Shown here: positions 1 through 5,645 of the stretch, in pieces
Layout of the letters: each line of letters starts with the position of its first letter
Position numbering within the stretch: the stretch's first letter is position 1
Origin: Acidobacteriaceae bacterium
GTDB taxonomy: Bacteria > Acidobacteriota > Terriglobia > Terriglobales > Acidobacteriaceae
DNA length: 5,645 nucleotides
Reading direction: 5' to 3'
Assembly: GCA_003156235.1 (NCBI GenBank)
Contig: PMGP01000013.1
Coordinates: 1 to 5,645, forward strand
The notes under the pieces: generated by a model
The model's database searches: none
Told to the model about the DNA's origin: nothing
What the model saw: only the letters and a program-made list of their open reading frames with translations
Translations under genes and position numbers: made by a program

Positions 1-125
1 ACTTGAATGGCAATCTTGTTTCTTATTAGGACAGGCAACCGAATTGTCCTCTTCTGGGATCGACCCAGTCATTGCATGGGAAATTTCTCACACTTGCCGT
101 CCTGCTTCGCGATATGCTCCATGCC

Positions 126-845
126 ATGCAACTACCAACCGCAACTCGGGCCCCAAGCGACAGGTCTTCGTCGCCGGAGTGGGAATCCGCTCCCTCTCCC
201 GCTCCCAGCTTTGCGGGAATGATGGAGGCGCTTGCCGCGCCAGCGCAACCTCCTGAGGCGCTCGATTGGAACAATGACGATCTGGCGGATGACGTGGCTA
301 CTCTCAGTTACGAGAACGCCCTCAAGACCCACGCGCGCTATCGCGCCACAGATCGGTCGCTCACTCAGCCTGCCGATGTGGAGCCATTTTCTTACGAGGA
401 GGCCTCTTCGGATGCCTCAGCTCCGCGCCCCATCCCTTCCGCGCCTTTTGCGGAAAGGGTGGGAAACCAGGCAAGTCTGGGGACCATCCCCAGCCGGGAA
501 CCAGGAACAACTGCGGACCAGCAACCCAGCCTCTATCGGGCATCGTCTTTCGAGCGCAATCTGAAGGACGCCAGCATCACCATCCGCATGAGCAAGGCGG
601 AGTGCGCGCAACTGCACCGCCGCGCCGCCGAGGCCGGCCTGACCGTCTCAGCCTATTTACGCTCTTGTACTTTTGAGGCCGAGTCCCTGCGTGCGATGGT
701 CAAGGACACCCTGGCCCAGTTGCATCCTGTCACGGCCGAGGCAAAGCCCGCGGACTCTGCGCCATCCAGCTTTCGCTCTCTGGTCCGCTGGCTGGCGCGA
801 CTCTTCACTCCCTGGCACGGCAGCCAACGCGTTGCCCGCGCCTGA
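126..845 (+). CDS. Ribbon-helix-helix (MobC-like) DNA-binding protein with disordered N-terminus
   Basis: Numbered from the ATG at 126 (239 aa), residues 149-188 look like a ribbon-helix-helix fold: a short strand (SITIRMS), helix A (about 157-171, KAECAQLHRRAAEAG), the turn LTVS, and helix B ending in the YLRS stretch. This pattern resembles MobC-type mobilisation accessory proteins and antitoxin-like DNA binders, which dimerise and bind DNA through the strand. Upstream lie a Pro/Ser/Ala-rich segment and an acidic, probably helical block (about 33-73, with LADDVATLSYENAL). The last 25 residues include an Arg/Trp-rich amphipathic stretch (about 215-230). The start is uncertain: the frame is open from position 30, with TTG at 72 and ATGs at 114, 126, 219 and 222, and none has a clear Shine-Dalgarno site. 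I chose 126 because residues before it do not look protein-like. No relaxase or other mobilisation gene is in view, so a chromosomal regulator or DNA-organising role is as likely as plasmid mobilisation. The fold call is fairly sure; the function is not. Confidence 0.75.
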   Translation: MQLPTATRAPSDRSSSPEWESAPSPAPSFAGMMEALAAPAQPPEALDWNNDDLADDVATLSYENALKTHARYRATDRSLTQPADVEPFSYEEASSDASAPRPIPSAPFAERVGNQASLGTIPSREPGTTADQQPSLYRASSFERNLKDASITIRMSKAECAQLHRRAAEAGLTVSAYLRSCTFEAESLRAMVKDTLAQLHPVTAEAKPADSAPSSFRSLVRWLARLFTPWHGSQRVARA

Positions 846-852
846 CGGCCAA

Positions 853-876
853 CTTAACAGCCTATGGTAAAAGTCT
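853..876 (+). repeat. 24-nt repeat head, left copy, 3' of the RHH gene
   Basis: This copy starts 7 nt after the TGA of the ribbon-helix-helix gene and begins CTTAACAGCCTATGG. It matches the reverse complement of 1913-1936 at 21 of 24 positions, and the three differences are all transitions. Relative to its upstream gene it is in the same (sense) orientation as the other copy is to the receptor gene. It is followed by palindromic repeat remnants. It may be the head of a REP-like element or a terminal inverted repeat. Confidence 0.7.
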
Positions 877-885
877 GTTTTTGAA

Positions 886-950
886 AGGGCACGACTTTAC
901 AGCTTGCGGAAAAACTCATTCGTCATCGCAAGAAGTGTCAGGGCACGACT
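886..950. repeat. Degenerate palindromic repeat bounded by two AGGGCACGACT half-sites
   Basis: AGGGCACGACT occurs at 886-896 and again at 940-950 in the same orientation. The first copy extends to 14 nt identical with the half-site of the intact palindrome at 1833-1846. Between them, 903-908 (CTTGCG) and 927-932 (CGCAAG) form a 6-bp stem around an 18-nt loop. The complementary half-sites (AGTCGTGCC) are missing, so this looks like a decayed or rearranged copy of the same REP-like family. Confidence 0.55.
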
Positions 951-1196
951 CAAAAACATACTGAAAACAACTAAGTTATTGATTCTTCAATGTTCTGAAT
1001 TGCAGAGAAGTCCACAAAGTCCAATTCATTAGCACAAATAAGCACAAAAAACGCACTAAACGGCGTCAAGCACTATCCGCGACTTCCGACTTGGCGACAA
1101 CACGCCAGAGATCACCTGAGATTTGCCGAGTGGTAGGCTTATTGTACCAATGTCATGTTTTCATGGGTTCTGTTGAGTCGGCAGTTTCGAGGCAAT
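951..1196. other. Noncoding leader region of the small membrane-protein gene
   Basis: This stretch is AT-richer than the flanking genes and has no convincing reading frame. It contains short tandem-like repeats: AAGTCCA at 1008 and 1017, and AGCACAAA at 1031 and 1041. A small hairpin (TGGCG at 1092-1096 with CGCCA at 1103-1107) lies further down. I found no convincing -35/-10 pair. GAGG at 1189-1192, four bases before the ATG at 1197, is the probable ribosome binding site of the downstream gene. Confidence 0.4.
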
Positions 1197-1652
1197 ATGG
1201 AAAGCGATAAGTTAAAAAGAAACGCCAGCGCAGCTCTGTTCTTTCTGGGCACTCTTGTCGGACTTGCTGGCTGCGCGATTTATCCGATGGCCGTTTTCAC
1301 CGTCGGCGCAAACGACAGTTCACAAGAAGTCTGGGGCATATCACTAGTTTTCCTATCGCTGTTTCCCACCTGCATTCTCGCTCTGCGCTTTCGGTTAGTT
1401 GCCGGTTGCATGATGCTTTTCGTCCCCTGCTTCTACATCTATTCGGAATTCGTCCAGCGGGCCTACATGATCAACGTTCGGCATTTCCCTCAGCCTCCAA
1501 TTGATTCAACACAGATAATCGGCAGCTTTAGTCTTACGTGGCCCTATGTTGCGTTGGGTACATTTGCAATTCTCACGTCAGTGTTGGGTTGGCCCACAGT
1601 ATTTCGCTGGCCCACATTCTTCTCCTTGGTAAACCGAAACACATCGGAATAA
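1197..1652 (+). CDS. Hypothetical small integral membrane protein (about 4 TM segments)
   Basis: I do not recognise this 151-residue protein. After a short charged N-terminus (MESDKLKRN) there are four hydrophobic segments at roughly 12-34, 46-63, 67-83 and 112-131. A polar loop lies between segments 3 and 4 (about 87-108, with RAYMINVRHFPQPP), and the C-terminal tail is positively charged. Cysteines at 26, 59, 71 and 78 fall in or near membrane segments and form no known metal motif. The Cys-26 context (LAGC) superficially resembles a lipobox, but the hydrophobic stretch continues past it, so a membrane helix is more likely. The start at 1197 is preferred over the in-frame ATG at 1155 because GAGG lies just upstream. 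The gene stands alone, with repeat-rich spacers on both sides that carry inverted copies of a 24-nt motif. It could be an accessory or cargo gene; its function is unknown. Coding status rests on the hydrophobic pattern and the Shine-Dalgarno site only. Confidence 0.6.
   Translation: MESDKLKRNASAALFFLGTLVGLAGCAIYPMAVFTVGANDSSQEVWGISLVFLSLFPTCILALRFRLVAGCMMLFVPCFYIYSEFVQRAYMINVRHFPQPPIDSTQIIGSFSLTWPYVALGTFAILTSVLGWPTVFRWPTFFSLVNRNTSE
1590..1625 (+). repeat. Tandem 18-bp in-frame duplication (WPTVFR / WPTFFS)
   Basis: TGGCCCACA occurs at 1590-1598 and 1608-1616, giving two adjacent 18-bp units inside the small membrane-protein gene. They encode WPTVFR and WPTFFS at residues 132-143, just after the last membrane segment. 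The frame is kept because the period is six codons. Confidence 0.5.
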
Positions 1653-1822
1653 TACTACCTACGCACCCCTCCCAGTTTGTTCTGGTTGAATAACCCCTGA
1701 TGCGGAAGTTTCGATTGCAGAAACCCTGGCTCACGGTCTTCGCAGTTGCTCGTAGCACAGAATCAGCACAAGAATTACCGAGCGTTCTGTCTGTCCATGA
1801 ATCTGGAGGGGTTATGAATACC
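1653..1822. other. Noncoding spacer with a 9-bp inverted repeat
   Basis: No credible gene is seen here. ATAACCCCT at 1690-1698 is the exact reverse complement of AGGGGTTAT at 1807-1815, enclosing 108 bp that end just before the REP-like element. TGATGCGGAA at 1698-1707 recurs upstream of the receptor gene at 5439-5448, and at both sites GCTTTGTA-CAG follows downstream, so this spacer may belong to the extended repeat family. Confidence 0.4.
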
Positions 1823-1895
1823 GCTTTGTAACAGGGCACGACTTTAGTCGTGCCGTAAATGCAATAAAACATGCACGGGCTTCAGCCCCTGAGGG
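1823..1895. repeat. REP-like element with two palindromes
   Basis: The left edge reads GCTTTGTAACAG. It is followed by a perfect 9-bp inverted repeat (GGCACGACT at 1835-1843, AGTCGTGCC at 1846-1854, 2-nt loop) and then, after 22 nt, a second hairpin (GGGCT at 1877-1881, AGCCC at 1884-1888). The double-palindrome layout is that of REP/BIME-type repeats, and very similar GGCACGACT palindromes are, from memory, common in Acidobacteriota genomes. It lies between convergent transcription units, where such elements often sit, and could contribute to transcription termination or mRNA 3'-end stability. No REP-associated transposase is in the window. Confidence 0.75.
1835..1888 (-). terminator. Possible bidirectional terminator formed by REP-like hairpins
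   Basis: These hairpins lie about 80-135 nt beyond the stop codon of the receptor gene and about 180 nt beyond that of the small membrane-protein gene. The stems are strong, but no clean U-tract follows directly on either strand, so a classical Rho-independent terminator is not shown. The role is inferred from position only. Confidence 0.25.
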
Positions 1896-1912
1896 ATATT
1901 TTTCGGCGTACT

Positions 1913-1936
1913 GGACTTTTGCCACAGGCTGTTAAG
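1913..1936 (-). repeat. 24-nt repeat head, right copy, 3' of the receptor gene
   Basis: Read on the minus strand this begins CTTAACAGCCTGTGG, 32 nt after the TAA of the receptor gene. It matches the copy at 853-876 at 21 of 24 positions, in inverted orientation. The REP-like double hairpin follows it in the direction of receptor transcription. Confidence 0.7.
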
Positions 1937-1968
1937 CTAGACGGAAAAATCCACCTGAAAGTTCCCAT

Positions 1969-4900
1969 TTAGAAGGTGAAGTGAATCGCCAACTGTGCGC
2001 TGCGCGGACCTCCGCCTCCCAGGTAAGGGTTGCCGCTGCCCACATCCGGTGTTGCCGTGGTGGGCAGATACTGGCCCGCGGCCCCGGCCACCAGCCTGCC
2101 ATTCGCTACCGGGTTGGTTGCGAAGCCGAAGGCGTCCAGGCCAAAGCCCGGCAGTAGCGGGTTGCTGAGATTCGGGTGATTGAAGATGTTGAAGAAGTCG
2201 CTGCGAAGTTCCATCGACACCGTTTTGGTCAGGTGTGTGGTCTTGGTCAGCGAGAAATCGAAATTCGTATAATTCGTCGCATTGAAGGCATTGCGGCCCT
2301 CGCTGCCGGGATGCTGCGTATTGTCGACGCAAGCGCCGCTAGCGGCAGTACCAGACCAGGTGCATGGCATGGCGAACGCGGACAGATTTAGCAGGTTGCC
2401 CCTGCCACTTACGCCGGCGTGTGGATTGCCGACGATGTCGGGCCGTCCAAAGTACTCGCCGCTGCCATTGTAATTGCCTTCAAAGAGATAACTGACCGTG
2501 TACGGTTGACCGGTGGCAATGTTGAACATGCCGTCGAGCGCCCAGCCGTTAACGATCCATTTCGCTTGATGAAACTTGGGAAGATTGTAAGTCCAGTACC
2601 ACTGCACGCGCTGCCGCACGTCGAAGTTGGAACTGGCGCGCTCGGCGTGGGGATTCCAGCTGTTGTCCGGCATCGCGGCGTTGGGAACAAAGTCCAGTCC
2701 GTCGCTGGCCGTGTCAATCGAGTGCGACCAGGTGTAATTCAGCGTGGAGGTCAGGTTGTGCCAGTTTTGCAGTTTCAGCGACGATTGCAGCGAATTGTAG
2801 TTGGACATCGCGCTGGTCTCGATCTGGTTGACGTAATAGTATGCCGGGAAGCACGACTCACCGGACCCACCCGAAAAACTATAGGTGATGGTGGTGCCAT
2901 TTCCGCAGGAAAGCGTGGTGCCGGGCATGTTGTCCGCCTGATCGAGATCGCGGAAGCGGAAGAGGTGGCGTCCTTGCGATCCCACATATCCGAACTGCAA
3001 CGCAATCTTGCTTGCGATCTGCGATTCGATGTTGAGGTTGTAAGTTCCATACCTTGGCGTCGTCAGGCCCTGATCGACGGTAAATACGCTGTTCGGCGAG
3101 TAGTTGGAGAGGCCGCCGAAAATCGGCGTGCCAGAAGTGATCGTGGGGTTCAGCGGATATGCAAACCCGATGTTGTTGAAGGCCGGCCCGGCTTGCCCGG
3201 CATTGGTGTTGTATGCCTGGTTACCCACGAAAAAGTCTTGCGAGGGGCTATCGTAGTAAAGGCCGCCGCCGGCTCTTATCACCAGCTTGCCGTTGCCCAT
3301 CAGGTCGTCGGACACGCTGATGCGCGGCGCGAAGTTAGCCTTGTCTTTCGGATAGAGCGACGCGGGCGCGCCGGAGGCTCCGATCGTTTCAAGTCCGCCG
3401 GTCTTTATGTCGAAGATGCTGAATGCGTTGTTCTTGGCGCCGATCACGCCGAAGTAATCCCAGCGTACTCCGTAATTGACGGTGATCTTGGAGCTCAGGC
3501 GCCAGGAATCCAGCAAGTAGGCCCCGCTATTGTTCTGGTAGGAATAGCGTGTGCCATCCCCTTCGGCTGAACTGGAAATGCTGCTGTCGAGACTGCCTGC
3601 CAGAAAATCGGCAAGGCTGTCGAAGCCCAGCTTGCCACGATGTCCTGAATTGATGAAGCTGTTGATGAACGTACGCCGCCACTCGTAGCCAGCCTTGAAA
3701 CTATGCCGGCCTTTGGTCAGCGAAACATTTCCGAAGAGCTGGTAGTTCGTATCCACACGGCCGCGTGCGTCGCTGGCTGTCGAGCCGATCGGGCTGTACA
3801 GCCCTCCTTTAAAGGAGATCGTCGGCAAGCCCAGATCGCGCGTGCTGAAGCCTGGTGGCAGAGAGTCCAGGCCAAACGCCGTGTTCGGATTGAGGCCGGC
3901 GTCTTGCGGTATGAATTGCTGCAAGAAGCGGTTGTAGCCGCCGCGAATCTCGAAGATCAGGTTCGACCTCGGTACGGAAGTATACGACAGCGAAGCTATA
4001 TTCACATGCGTCGGTGTTGAGGTGTTGTACCCCGGCGCGCTGCTGCCCGTGTACAGCATGCCCAGCGGGAAGCTCTGTGTTCCGTGGCTGTAGAAGTAGC
4101 GTCCCGTCAACAGGTCGCCGGCGCTGAGCCAATGCAGATGCTGATCAGCCTTGATAATGACGTTATCGCTGTTGTTCAGGAATGGCGTCGTGAAGGTCTC
4201 GCTGCCGGTGCCGGTGGCCGGCAATGCACCCCACGGCTTACTGGCCAGCAGGCTTTGTATCACCGAATTGATTCCGCCCACCGGTGTATTGGCACTGATG
4301 TCCGCCGTGGTAGGCACCGTGCCCAACTGCGGCAAGCCGCCGTTTTCCCTCTGCCCCTCATAGGAAACAAGCCAAAACGCCTTATCCTTCAAGAATGGGC
4401 CGGCAACCTTACCGCCAAACTGATGATTGGTGAACGAGTTTTTGGGCTGCGCGGTGGTATTGAAGTAATTGCGCGCGGCCATCGATCCATCGCGATAATA
4501 TTCAAATGCGCTGCCATGGATCTGATTGGTGCCGCTCTGAGTCACGATGTTGACGGTTGCTCCTGAACTGCGGCCAAACTCCGCCTCCGCGCTGCCCGTC
4601 ACCGGAATCTCCGCCAGCGCATCCACGGGAAGAATAGTGCCAGGACAGCCCCACACGCCCGCCTGGTTGATCGACGGCAGGTTGCGGTAGCCGTCATTCA
4701 TGTCCGTGCCGTCCAATAAGTAATTGTTGGACCGGCCGCGATTCCCGTTCAGACTGAACAGTCCGTACGAGCCCGCCGATTCGGTCGATCCAACAGGATC
4801 GCTGCTCGCGCCTGGAACCAGCTCCAATAGCTTCGTATAGTCGCGTCCGTTGATCGGCAGCTCAGCGGCTTCGATGGCTTCGATTGTGCCGCCCATAGTA

Positions 4901-5313
4901 TTGGATGCGGTCTCCACCATCGGCACACTGGCATTCACCTCGACCACTTCCGAGATCGCCCCGGCGGAAAGCTTCACGTCGGCGCGCGTCGGCGAACCCA
5001 CGCTCACAGGAACCTGCGTCAGCGTTGTTGTGCGGAAGCCATTCATCTCCACCGTTACGCTATAGGTGCCCAGCGGCAGCTCCGAGGCCACATATTCACC
5101 CCGATCATTGGCCTCAAGTGTGCGCGAAAAGCCAATGGCCTTGCTGATGACCTTAACCTGTGCCCCAGGAACAACCGCTCCGCTGCTGTCCGTTATCGTG
5201 CCTTGAATACTTCCCCTGAAGGTCTGCGCCATCGCGGCGGGTGCGCACTCAAAGGCGAGGAATGCAAATAGAACAGCAATCGTGCCTGAAAAGGCTATCG
5301 AGAAGCTTTTCAT
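1969..5313 (-). CDS. Oar-like TonB-dependent outer-membrane receptor with N-terminal carboxypeptidase-regulatory-like domain
   Basis: This intact 1114-residue receptor is full length for the family (typically about 1,050-1,200 aa). A signal peptide covers residues 1-29, with likely cleavage after AMA and before Gln-30. Residues 33-115 form a carboxypeptidase-regulatory-like beta-sandwich (SIQGTITDSSGAVVPGAQV, then GEY, LPLGTYSVTVEMNGF). ISEVVEV at 120-126 is the only TonB-box-like stretch. The plug follows (about 130-267), with ELPINGRD, SLNGNRGRSNNYLLDGTDMN and GATVNIVTQSGTNQIHG. The rest is the beta-barrel, ending in the outer-membrane signature LAIHFTF with a terminal Phe. Cys-803/Cys-821 and Cys-984/Cys-995 form two close pairs that could be disulfides in surface loops. 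Family knowledge implies energised uptake of a bulky ligand through TonB-ExbBD; the substrate is unknown and no neighbour hints at it. The start is firm: AAGGAG lies 8 nt upstream and the signal peptide begins there. No frameshift or missing part is seen. Confidence 0.95.
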   Translation of the reverse strand: MKSFSIAFSGTIAVLFAFLAFECAPAAMAQTFRGSIQGTITDSSGAVVPGAQVKVISKAIGFSRTLEANDRGEYVASELPLGTYSVTVEMNGFRTTTLTQVPVSVGSPTRADVKLSAGAISEVVEVNASVPMVETASNTMGGTIEAIEAAELPINGRDYTKLLELVPGASSDPVGSTESAGSYGLFSLNGNRGRSNNYLLDGTDMNDGYRNLPSINQAGVWGCPGTILPVDALAEIPVTGSAEAEFGRSSGATVNIVTQSGTNQIHGSAFEYYRDGSMAARNYFNTTAQPKNSFTNHQFGGKVAGPFLKDKAFWLVSYEGQRENGGLPQLGTVPTTADISANTPVGGINSVIQSLLASKPWGALPATGTGSETFTTPFLNNSDNVIIKADQHLHWLSAGDLLTGRYFYSHGTQSFPLGMLYTGSSAPGYNTSTPTHVNIASLSYTSVPRSNLIFEIRGGYNRFLQQFIPQDAGLNPNTAFGLDSLPPGFSTRDLGLPTISFKGGLYSPIGSTASDARGRVDTNYQLFGNVSLTKGRHSFKAGYEWRRTFINSFINSGHRGKLGFDSLADFLAGSLDSSISSSAEGDGTRYSYQNNSGAYLLDSWRLSSKITVNYGVRWDYFGVIGAKNNAFSIFDIKTGGLETIGASGAPASLYPKDKANFAPRISVSDDLMGNGKLVIRAGGGLYYDSPSQDFFVGNQAYNTNAGQAGPAFNNIGFAYPLNPTITSGTPIFGGLSNYSPNSVFTVDQGLTTPRYGTYNLNIESQIASKIALQFGYVGSQGRHLFRFRDLDQADNMPGTTLSCGNGTTITYSFSGGSGESCFPAYYYVNQIETSAMSNYNSLQSSLKLQNWHNLTSTLNYTWSHSIDTASDGLDFVPNAAMPDNSWNPHAERASSNFDVRQRVQWYWTYNLPKFHQAKWIVNGWALDGMFNIATGQPYTVSYLFEGNYNGSGEYFGRPDIVGNPHAGVSGRGNLLNLSAFAMPCTWSGTAASGACVDNTQHPGSEGRNAFNATNYTNFDFSLTKTTHLTKTVSMELRSDFFNIFNHPNLSNPLLPGFGLDAFGFATNPVANGRLVAGAAGQYLPTTATPDVGSGNPYLGGGGPRSAQLAIHFTF

Positions 5314-5321
5314 GGGCCGGG

Positions 5322-5327
5322 CTCCTT
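5322..5327 (-). promoter_or_regulatory. Shine-Dalgarno site of the receptor gene
   Basis: On the minus strand AAGGAG lies 8 nt before the ATG at 5313-5311. It is near-consensus and well spaced, which fixes the receptor start and suggests efficient translation. Confidence 0.85.
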
Positions 5328-5350
5328 AGATTTTTCTATAGAATTGCTGA

Positions 5351-5359
5351 ATCGTAGCA
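5351..5359 (-). promoter_or_regulatory. Candidate extended -10 element for the receptor gene
   Basis: On the minus strand TGCTACGAT fits the TGnTAnnnT pattern of an extended -10 box. It would place the transcription start near 5344, leaving a leader of about 30 nt that includes the Shine-Dalgarno site. No good -35 box is seen at the proper spacing, so this is a weak prediction. Confidence 0.25.
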
Positions 5360-5436
5360 TGAGCACTGGCGCTCGAAATAAGGATCGTATAAGGATTCAC
5401 CCCTGTTCTGCCCCCAATAGCTGACCTCTCAGCAAT

Positions 5437-5464
5437 CTTGATGCGGAATTTCCAAACCATCAAG
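5437..5464. promoter_or_regulatory. 7-bp perfect inverted repeat upstream of the receptor gene
   Basis: CTTGATG at 5437-5443 and CATCAAG at 5458-5464 are exact reverse complements separated by 14 bp. The site lies about 125-150 bp upstream of the receptor start codon, a position suitable for an operator, but it also overlaps the repeat-family word TGATGCGGAA, so it may simply be repeat DNA. Confidence 0.35.
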
Positions 5465-5486
5465 TTTGTCGATTTACGCCATAAAC

Positions 5487-5581
5487 GCTCAACTTCTGCT
5501 TTGTATCAGCGCATAACTACAACAGTCCGCCCTGAACATGCCGAATAATGCCGCTAATGCTCAACTCAGGCTTTGTACCAG
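5487..5581. repeat. Imperfect 23-bp direct repeat, two copies
   Basis: Copies at 5487-5509 and 5559-5581 match at 19 of 23 positions, with a 72-bp period. Each begins GCTCAACT and ends GCTTTGTAYCAG. The ending matches the left edge of the REP-like element (GCTTTGTAACAG at 1823-1834), but the GGCACGACT palindrome does not follow here, so these look like decayed or partial members of the same family. Confidence 0.5.
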
Positions 5582-5624
5582 TCATCCACCTGCTTTGCCG
5601 ACCCACGGGACCCCACACTGTAAC

Positions 5625-5642
5625 GCCGGCCTCCCGGCCGGC
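5625..5642. repeat. GC-rich 7-bp hairpin at the window edge
   Basis: GCCGGCC at 5625-5631 and GGCCGGC at 5636-5642 form a perfect stem with a 4-nt loop. It could be another intergenic palindromic repeat or the terminator of a gene outside the window. There is no T-run before the sequence ends, so the two cannot be told apart. Confidence 0.45.
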
Positions 5643-5645
5643 TGT

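Noticed and set aside
28..68. Small hairpins AGGACA/TGTCCT (28-50) and CTGGG/CCCAG (54-68)
   Set aside because: The stems are only 5-6 bp, there is no T-run, and the upstream gene is out of view; this is not enough to call a terminator or regulator.
26..274. Minus- and plus-strand short frames over the start of the RHH gene
   Set aside because: They overlap the better-supported frame and show no family features. The plus-strand alternatives starting at 7 and 44 stop at 222 and 256 without any domain.
886..1048. Possible CRISPR-like array from repeated short words
   Set aside because: The repeats are only 7-11 nt, with unequal spacing of 9, 10 and 54 nt and no conserved repeat/spacer structure.
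1573..1872. 99-codon open frame on the minus strand
   Set aside because: It overlaps the end of the membrane-protein gene and begins inside the REP-like element; its composition is not protein-like and there is no Shine-Dalgarno site.
2419..3570. 383-codon open frame on the plus strand
   Set aside because: It lies wholly antisense to the receptor gene, has no domain resemblance and an Arg/Val/Gly-rich composition typical of the complement of a GC-rich gene. The receptor reading frame on the other strand is unambiguous.
4084..4566. 160-codon open frame on the plus strand
   Set aside because: Antisense shadow of the receptor plug and early barrel, with no recognisable protein features.

Overview
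The window looks like a chromosomal segment from an Acidobacteriota (class Terriglobia-like) genome. The evidence is an Oar-type TonB-dependent receptor with an N-terminal carboxypeptidase-regulatory-like domain, of which this phylum carries many paralogues, plus several copies of a small palindromic repeat resembling the REP-like elements I associate with this group. Assignment below phylum level cannot be supported from the sequence.

Layout. Positions 72/114/126-845 (+) encode a protein with a disordered N-terminal part and a C-terminal ribbon-helix-helix domain of the MobC-like type. Positions 846-1196 are noncoding and hold a 24-nt motif just past the stop codon and a decayed palindromic repeat. 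Positions 1197-1652 (+) encode an unrecognised small protein with about four membrane segments. Positions 1653-1968 are noncoding and hold a 9-bp inverted repeat, a well-preserved REP-like double hairpin and a second, inverted copy of the 24-nt motif. Positions 1969-5313 (-) encode the intact 1114-residue TonB-dependent receptor, which dominates the window. Positions 5314-5645 are its upstream region, with a good Shine-Dalgarno site, a perfect 7-bp stem-loop, an imperfect direct repeat and a GC-rich palindrome at the edge.

Function. There is no operon. The two outer genes converge, and the small membrane-protein gene lies alone between them. The receptor would sit in the outer membrane and import an unknown, probably large, ligand with TonB-ExbBD energy. 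No hydrolase or regulator gene is beside it to suggest the substrate.

The most interesting signal is noncoding. A motif beginning CTTAACAGCCTRTGG follows the stop codon of each convergent gene, 7 and 32 nt past it, and is in the sense orientation both times. In both cases hairpin-forming repeat DNA lies further downstream. This can be read as a repeat-derived 3'-end element, or as inverted ends bracketing a 1.08-kb island that carries the membrane-protein gene. I saw no defence system, CRISPR array, RNA gene or transposase.
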